A stretch of 64,000 nucleotides of DNA from CABZJG01 sp902512685 (GTDB lineage: Bacteria; Pseudomonadota; Alphaproteobacteria; Rhodobacterales; Rhodobacteraceae): NCBI GenBank assembly GCA_051201605.1, contig CP179201.1:3720001-3784000 (forward strand). The letters run 5' to 3'. How positions within the stretch are numbered: the stretch's first letter is position 1; each line of letters opens with the position of its first letter. The translations under genes and the position numbers were made by a program. The notes beneath the pieces are model-generated. The model was not told where the DNA came from. It did not search any database and was given only the letters and a program-made list of their open reading frames with translations. Positions 61,801-64,000 of the stretch are shown here, piece after piece.

Positions 61801-64000
61801 ATTTCTTCCGGCAGATAAGCACTAACAAGACCCCAGGCTTCCGCAAAACCTTCATATTCCTTCGCCACATCCGCAAAGCTCATCGCATTCGAGGCATCTA
61901 CAATGCGTGCAACTTGGTTCCAGTGCTGGTCCCGGATCTCAATAAAGCCATCGCGCAACTCCATAACACCCAGAAACTCGCGGTAGCCGCCTTGTCCATT
62001 CTCATCCACATCTCGAATGTCAAAATACTCAATACGCGTGCTCTTTTCTTCGTTATAAGCTGGCTGGCCATCCTCCAGGATCGCTTTACCATCATCGTCA
62101 TACTGATAATTCTTCCACGTGTTTGTACCAATGGAGATAAAGTCAACGTCAGTATCCCAATCTGTGTCAAAGAGTTGTTGCACTTGTTGCGAGGTGAGCG
62201 AACTGGGCAAGTCATAAGCCGCTTTGAGGTTCCCCCAGGCAGTTTCATCTACATCCGACTTCGCAACCATATAGGAGATTTGTTCTCCAGAACTCTCTAC
62301 ATTGCCGTCCTTAGCAACGCCATCCGAAGACACCTGATTTGAATTTACCTCATAGCGCGCAATTTGGTTCCAGTCAGCGTCATTGAATTCAAAGTTTGTA
62401 TGAGAATTAATCTGGAAATCACTATTCCAAGGGCGGTCTTGAACATGTGCATTATCCCACGTGTTGATCCGCCCAATCATCTCGCCTTCTGGCGAAAATA
62501 CTAAAATATCATTCCAGTCACCATAGCTGAACTTCAGGTTCTTATATTCAACTCCATCATTGACAGGTTGACCTTGAGCGTCGGTAACCGTTGGCGTGAA
62601 GTCAGAGGATAAATACTGGCCAATTTTGCCCCAGGCAGCTTCAAAAGCTGAACCATACTTCGCTACAACCGTATCATAATCCTTCGTCGCAGAGGCATCT
62701 ACCTTCCGGGCGATTAAATTCCACTGCTCATCCCGTATCTCAATAAATCCATCACGGATCTCCGTTGAGCCGACACGGTCAGTCCAAGTGTTATTTGGAT
62801 TGTCAGGGTTAACTTTCTTGGCAAAATATTCAATTTGCTCATTCTCATCAGACCAGGGATCACCCTCACGATACTGATTATCAACCGAAGACCAGCTATT
62901 ACTGTTAAGCTGAATTTCCGTAACACTATCCCAGTCTATTTGCGCAACACTTGGGTCTAAGTCGGCCCACTTCGAAGCGTCAGCACCATTGGCCTTGATG
63001 TAGTCTTCCTTGCTTACACGATACCCATAATTTGTACCCTGCTCGTGCAGTATGGGATCCGCAACCGCCTGACCATCAACCTTAGTAATGTAGTTCTTAT
63101 TAACGCCGGCATGCGCAAGGTTTTGCCAATTCTCGTCATGAAAATTGTAATGATAACGGCTCTCCTGAATAGTTAGCTCAGAGCCATTGCCGTTGTTCCA
63201 ATCCGTCCACTCATGATCACCGCCACCAGTCCAAAAATTAACCTGCGAAAGAAGCGCTCCAGTGGTATCAAATACAAAAATATTGTAATCATCAGCCGTG
63301 AATTTAAGATCATTGACTAACGCTGTCGCAGCACCATTTACATCTTCCGCAGAATGCGCCATTTCTTCCGGCAGATAAGCACTAACAAGACCCCAGGCTT
63401 CCGCAAAACCTTCATATTCCTTCGCCACATCCGCAAAGCTCATCGCATTCGAGGCATCTACAATGCGTGCAACTTGGTTCCAGTGCTGGTCCCGGATCTC
63501 AATAAAGCCATCGCGCAACTCCATAACACCCAGAAACTCGCGGTAGCCGCCTTGTCCATTCTCATCCACATCTCGAATGTCAAAATACTCAATACGCGTG
63601 CTCTTTTCTTCGTTATAAGCTGGCTGGCCATCCTCCAGGATCGCTTTACCATCATCGTCATACTGATAATTCTTCCACGTGTTTGTACCAATGGAGATAA
63701 AGTCAACGTCAGTATCCCATCCGTTTGCAAATAAAAGATCGCCATAGCCCTCAGGTAAGTTATAGAGCGCCTCAATTTCACTCCAATCAACATCTGCATT
63801 GAGACCTGTGATCGTCTGCTCACTATCATACGTATACTTCGCAACCCCATATGATACTTGGAGGCCACTACCATTTAGATCACCTTTAGTTTTGCCATCT
63901 GCAGAAGCATGTTGATCATTTGCTTCAAAGCGTGCGAGATTATTCCCCTGTGCGTCATTAAATGTGAAACTTTGATGGGTCCAAATTTCCCAGTCACCGT
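52851..64000 (-). CDS. Giant repetitive, probably secreted or surface protein (N-terminus outside the window)
   Basis: The minus strand is open without a stop from base 64000 to the TAG at 52851, at least 3,716 codons. There is no start here; the GTG at 63569 is internal. Order from N- to C-terminus: a diverged repeat unit at the edge, more than three 520-residue repeats nearly identical in DNA, further diverged units of the same kind (about 56-58.7 kb), two related modules of about 280 residues with paired Cys and Asp-rich segments, then a tail ending near an EF-hand-like loop (DSNGNGITDEAIE). Composition is acidic and Trp/Asn-rich, with beta-like FxFxDxxWNxxA motifs. No RTX nonapeptides are visible. 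Function unknown; adhesin or S-layer-like roles are guesses. Confidence 0.85.
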   Translation of the reverse strand, partial: GDWEIWTHQSFTFNDAQGNNLARFEANDQHASADGKTKGDLNGSGLQVSYGVAKYTYDSEQTITGLNADVDWSEIEALYNLPEGYGDLLFANGWDTDVDFISIGTNTWKNYQYDDDGKAILEDGQPAYNEEKSTRIEYFDIRDVDENGQGGYREFLGVMELRDGFIEIRDQHWNQVARIVDASNAMSFADVAKEYEGFAEAWGLVSAYLPEEMAHSAEDVNGAATALVNDLKFTADDYNIFVFDTTGALLSQVNFWTGGGDHEWTDWNNGNGSELTIQESRYHYNFHDENWQNLAHAGVNKNYITKVDGQAVADPILHEQGTNYGYRVSKEDYIKANGADASKWADLDPSVAQIDWDSVTEIQLNSNSWSSVDNQYREGDPWSDENEQIEYFAKKVNPDNPNNTWTDRVGSTEIRDGFIEIRDEQWNLIARKVDASATKDYDTVVAKYGSAFEAAWGKIGQYLSSDFTPTVTDAQGQPVNDGVEYKNLKFSYGDWNDILVFSPEGEMIGRINTWDNAHVQDRPWNSDFQINSHTNFEFNDADWNQIARYEVNSNQVSSDGVAKDGNVESSGEQISYMVAKSDVDETAWGNLKAAYDLPSSLTSQQVQQLFDTDWDTDVDFISIGTNTWKNYQYDDDGKAILEDGQPAYNEEKSTRIEYFDIRDVDENGQGGYREFLGVMELRDGFIEIRDQHWNQVARIVDASNAMSFADVAKEYEGFAEAWGLVSAYLPEEMAHSAEDVNGAATALVNDLKFTADDYNIFVFDTTGALLSQVNFWTGGGDHEWTDWNNGNGSELTIQESRYHYNFHDENWQNLAHAGVNKNYITKVDGQAVADPILHEQGTNYGYRVSKEDYIKANGADDSKWADLDPSVAQIDWDSVTEIQLNSNSWSSVDNQYREGDPWSDENEQIEYFAKKVNPDNPNNTWTDRVGSTEIRDGFIEIRDEQWNLIARKVDASATKDYDTVVAKYGSAFEAAWGKIGQYLSSDFTPTVTDAQGQPVNDGVEYKNLKFSYGDWNDILVFSPEGEMIGRINTWDNAHVQDRPWNSDYQIQEHISFNFNDADWNQIAQYEVSTSQGSSDGVAKDGNVESTGENISYTVAKKDVSDIAWGNLKALYDLPSSLTTQQAQKLFQTDWDTDVDYISIGTNTWKNYQFEDDGQPTMENGQPAYNEEKSTRIEYFDIRDVDENGQGGYREFLGVMELRDGFIEIRDQHWNQVARIVDASNAMSFADVAKEYEGFAEAWGLVSAYLPEEMAHSAEDVNGAATALVNDLKFTADDYNIFVFDTTGALLSQVNFWTGGGDHEWTDWNNGNGSELTIQESRYHYNFHDENWQNLAHAGVNKNYITKVDGQAVADPILHEQGTNYGYRVSKEDYIKANGADDSKWADLDPSVAQIDWDSVTEIQLNSNSWSSVDNQYREGDPWSDENEQIEYFAKKVNPDNPNNTWTDRVGSTEIRDGFIEIRDEQWNLIARKVDASATKDYDTVVAKYGSAFEAAWGKIGQYLSSDFTPTVTDAQGQPVNDGVEYKNLKFSYGDWNDILVFSPEGEMIGRINTWDNAHVQDRPWNSDFQINSHTNFEFNDADWNQIARYEVNSNQVSSDGVAKDGNVESSGEQISYMVAKSDVDETAWGNLKAAYDLPSSLTSQQVQQLFDTDWDTDVDFISIGTNTWKNYQYDDDGKAILEDGQPAYNEDTSTRIEYFDIRDVDENGQGGYREFLGVMELRDGFIEIRDQHWNQVARIVDASNAMSFADVAKEYEGFAEALNVLDEYLPDYVDLKSFDKETGEATLVNEASLRFTTDEQNIYLFDNTGTLSLIVNTWSQDDTYWQSGREYTEKRINFQFKDGQYNHLAESGSRETSVEVSGSPVLDETSLRVGYTVSKAVADADNNIVMPDFNLMTDPNMAPFKLEDVSSVTVQTNSWQSYAHVYRTENETWSGGAEELQFRDENGNRLGSVETEGSLVKVYNAHRDLVDSYLSSTASGDLLKTVLTTESTELEVLFYEIMKDELTGYDQYKVIESADGPSFLVLNNEIKGLIYYSDWNSEDGRDWYVYEVEDMEGRVQFRAGVGKNSNDSVDPIEPHTVFVSTYAHRDIIAVGDSGQAAWNTILQQTEYAIDDGDFDLADVAVIETRKALIDDSQNDTRDAYPEISYRFVKENSVGKQIWDYFEIINAAGVRTVEKFVGDNWQVISEKITDSTYFLNLQELAEVDKGTADGVLYILQQTQQMSPEIFEKYFDDNFDPNTQFLVNAATMTFIVNDKDGNLIGTGRSFYSFDDHDGSMQFGINFDLVAHNDPVLVSFWAGLDDSDEADFTKEHEISIGQEYTIANYTEQEWQTLVNLHIPTDVDGLDPSQIGIIFENNQVLIDPVNNVAEPRKIVEFIPYELKDGEYEYLWDWDSNYNIKTEYGVESIRRGNETVEQSVELSELTQIVDKSALTTFNAALVETLDFVNVDVFEKFDVYSLGASKHLYLTKKGTTEVVLFMKEASKEWESYGEDPSQVAFDIYSIKSDDYVGWIWQSEPDQPNPMDPSANPAPVTGAVTYGSQFFGIQPDELSVERLAQLKDLGTPVDARYNFDEIDTFGIGARVFQVGGLVQLEAVTIQHEMDGVQDPWIGRMLYETVNDYQISYNYEEDSKALPNEQRAKEVAEVYSLQKDLTNTMLESRANYDPSTQQKTETQLNNISEFHPAAQEILDATEYLNETFSLMSVTDLGDGEARLQLGSGNQFDKIIMKDVTKVIDYEQGDTAAGFHFYDQITENYLGWAWKSKTDDRGSTSSNDPSPEIDAHMFGDAEFDTQISAFELRYVLDALPNAFMGDFKALGVSSVAGNYNISDVDDIHLRRDVYVEVDTNEDVVLDSNGKPKVVSDRHIISHLDKEGHELGGIGIDILSGDTFDFALDDQGKTKVNFDESLSDNEKSQAVASFEKVFMGVVDRLPDMLLSDDQLGGLCDIDPSSEYDQLVGDTHSETVTGLNTFKSAGQELDGFVASAEVNADTDFSTEVTAFEASLSSSWNTKLIDFESSAPGNFAVSGYTASSDDYLADQSGDMSSGANGKLVIEDTVSVTLFNTANGAGDGGNNGDDPGIATNTGNDADRGFNVTQQGDQYLEILAGENLSGGALFCFDELMAPVYGVGFTLMGLEETKRDVYIDVHLSDGNILRETADQHTVNMGGYQFYGYSLDPSYAQSVSIEGFAVYQPFDGESASARDIFAIDDVAVAYGDTSETLCSIDPAKDYDTFLGTSYSTSLPTYMSRFVSDRVELNGEVSSTLSEDPVASGVDLSSYHATVSDFADAVALMSDDIGFVVHDFEASAPGNFAVSGYTASIGDSVKVQYGTMVDPTNGANGTLVTEGVLSVSLFNNGQVVSVDDPGIATHSGNDADRGFNMTISGSKYLEVLPSEQGPGGALFCFDEINVPVYGFGFNLMGTEDPKRDLYIDVHMSDGVIYRETAEAHSLETGGHQYYSFLADPLFSAGASIDGFVLYEDYSSDDQAGDRDIFSVDDIALVVSDKAASLTPEEYVNFSISGPDEFSFTLEIGSTFDLLETDYVASPPSSFNYESTSDKATFTAKLASGNDIVITVDAADGFDPEAKKDISEGEFLEAISLIDNPLTVIDTSIFKSNSNIEDLVISSSYHNKATSVLTITELSDADTGLFDNLLPADLSVTQNSVDDPTKVVSQDNWSVTFSNNFTDSNGNGITDEAIEAVIDIFDPQETLIVTQSV
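53490..54110 (-). repeat. Giant-protein C-terminal module 2
   Basis: Second of the two related modules. Landmarks are FEASAPGNFAVSGYTAS, GNDADRGFN, GALFCFDE, YIDVHMSDGVI and RDIFSVDDIAL. It is followed by a separate C-terminal tail of about 200 residues that has no counterpart in the module 1 region. Confidence 0.75.
54345..54980 (-). repeat. Giant-protein C-terminal module 1
   Basis: Protein-level repeat of the module at 53.5-54.1 kb, offset by about 840-860 bp. Shared landmarks are FESSAPGNFAVSGYTAS, GNDADRGFN, GALFCFDE, YIDVHLSDGNI and RDIFAIDDVAV. It is probably a beta-sandwich, with one Cys in GALFCFDE and one in the preceding CDIDP segment. The DNA is well diverged, so this duplication is old. 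Confidence 0.75.
58723..60282 (-). repeat. 1,560-bp coding repeat, copy A (most C-terminal)
   Basis: First near-identical copy inside the giant gene. Its left border is where homology with the next copy fades (upstream codons differ, from GFAEA on). It encodes two related ~260-residue halves starting at ELRDGFIEIRDQHWN and EIRDGFIEIRDEQWN. It differs from copy C by only scattered bases, notably an EDTS versus EEKS stretch at about 58920-58950. Confidence 0.9.
60283..61842 (-). repeat. 1,560-bp coding repeat, copy B (with divergent block)
   Basis: Second copy, exactly one period from A and C. It is essentially identical to them except for about 348 bp at 60510-60857, where a 60-bp sample shows eight differences while the flanks show almost none. 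The block encodes about 116 residues with conservative changes, including DYISIG for DFISIG. Confidence 0.9.
61843..63402 (-). repeat. 1,560-bp coding repeat, copy C
   Basis: Third copy. It carries the same allele of the variable block as copy A. Visible single-base differences from A include one near 62495 (silent) and one near 62975 that changes GADDSKW to GADASKW. Confidence 0.9.
63403..63719 (-). repeat. 1,560-bp coding repeat, partial copy D
   Basis: Only the first 317 bp (in window coordinates) match copy C. At 63720 the sequence switches abruptly to a diverged unit that still encodes the same kind of repeat (FTFNDAQGNNLARFE, then DVDWSEIEALYNLPEG). Confidence 0.85.

Noticed and set aside
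58723..63719. Repeats as a CRISPR array or mobile elements
   Set aside because: The period is 1,560 bp, there are no short spaced repeats, and a single reading frame runs through all copies; this is an internal gene repeat.

Overview
The window looks like the chromosome of a marine alphaproteobacterium, most probably a low-GC pelagic roseobacter (Rhodobacterales). The reasons are a fused CysNC, many TRAP/ABC-fed catabolic operons, the alphaproteobacterial hemD/mitofilin-like/HemY set beside tsaD-gpsA, and an HpsN-type sulfonate dehydrogenase operon. Species cannot be fixed from the sequence alone. No transposase, integrase, phage gene or CRISPR array was seen.

Layout. 0-6.1 kb: galU (cut by the left edge), a 2-oxoglutarate oxygenase, an EamA transporter and sulfate activation (cysD-cysNC). 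6.3-14.5 kb: a BMP-type ABC importer cotranscribed with a cytosine-deaminase-like enzyme whose residue 310 suggests a 5-methylcytosine-type substrate, then a convergent M24/M20 hydrolase pair. 14.6-19.1 kb: a membrane fatty acid hydroxylase, a 56-residue gene, and a split UxaA-family dehydratase between two GntR regulators. 19.4-34.4 kb: a long co-directional catabolic island. It holds a TRAP transporter, three Gfo/Idh/MocA oxidoreductases, a QuiC-like fusion with an eroded dehydratase site, a citryl-CoA-lyase-like enzyme, a TIM-barrel isomerase, an acylating aldehyde dehydrogenase, a ThDP enzyme, an HpcH/HpaI aldolase and an unrecognised protein. The enzyme classes parallel inositol catabolism, but the members differ, so the substrate is probably another cyclic polyol or carbocyclic acid. 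This is my main candidate for an undescribed pathway.

34.5-43.4 kb is mostly housekeeping: a cNMP-binding protein, tRNA-Thr(CGT), a 9-bp tandem repeat, two hypothetical genes, hemY, a mitofilin-like gene, hemD, tsaD, gpsA, a YciI protein and an EVE protein. 43.5-49.2 kb is a putative 2,3-dihydroxypropane-1-sulfonate (DHPS) operon (hpsN-hpsO-hpsP-comC). It diverges from a LacI-type regulator over two symmetric operators that cover two face-to-face promoters. If the UxaA pair at 17 kb is SuyAB, the window would hold a DHPS to sulfolactate to pyruvate plus sulfite route. 49.3-52.4 kb: a cysteine hydrolase/dimethylargininase-like pair, an IPNS-like oxygenase and an AhpD-like protein.

52.6-64 kb is one giant minus-strand gene of at least 3,716 codons, open at the right edge, followed by a small coiled-coil gene. 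It contains more than three almost identical 1,560-bp repeats. Each encodes two diverged ~260-residue homologous halves, and one copy carries a divergent internal block. Closer to the C-terminus are two related beta-rich modules. It is probably a secreted or surface protein of unknown function.
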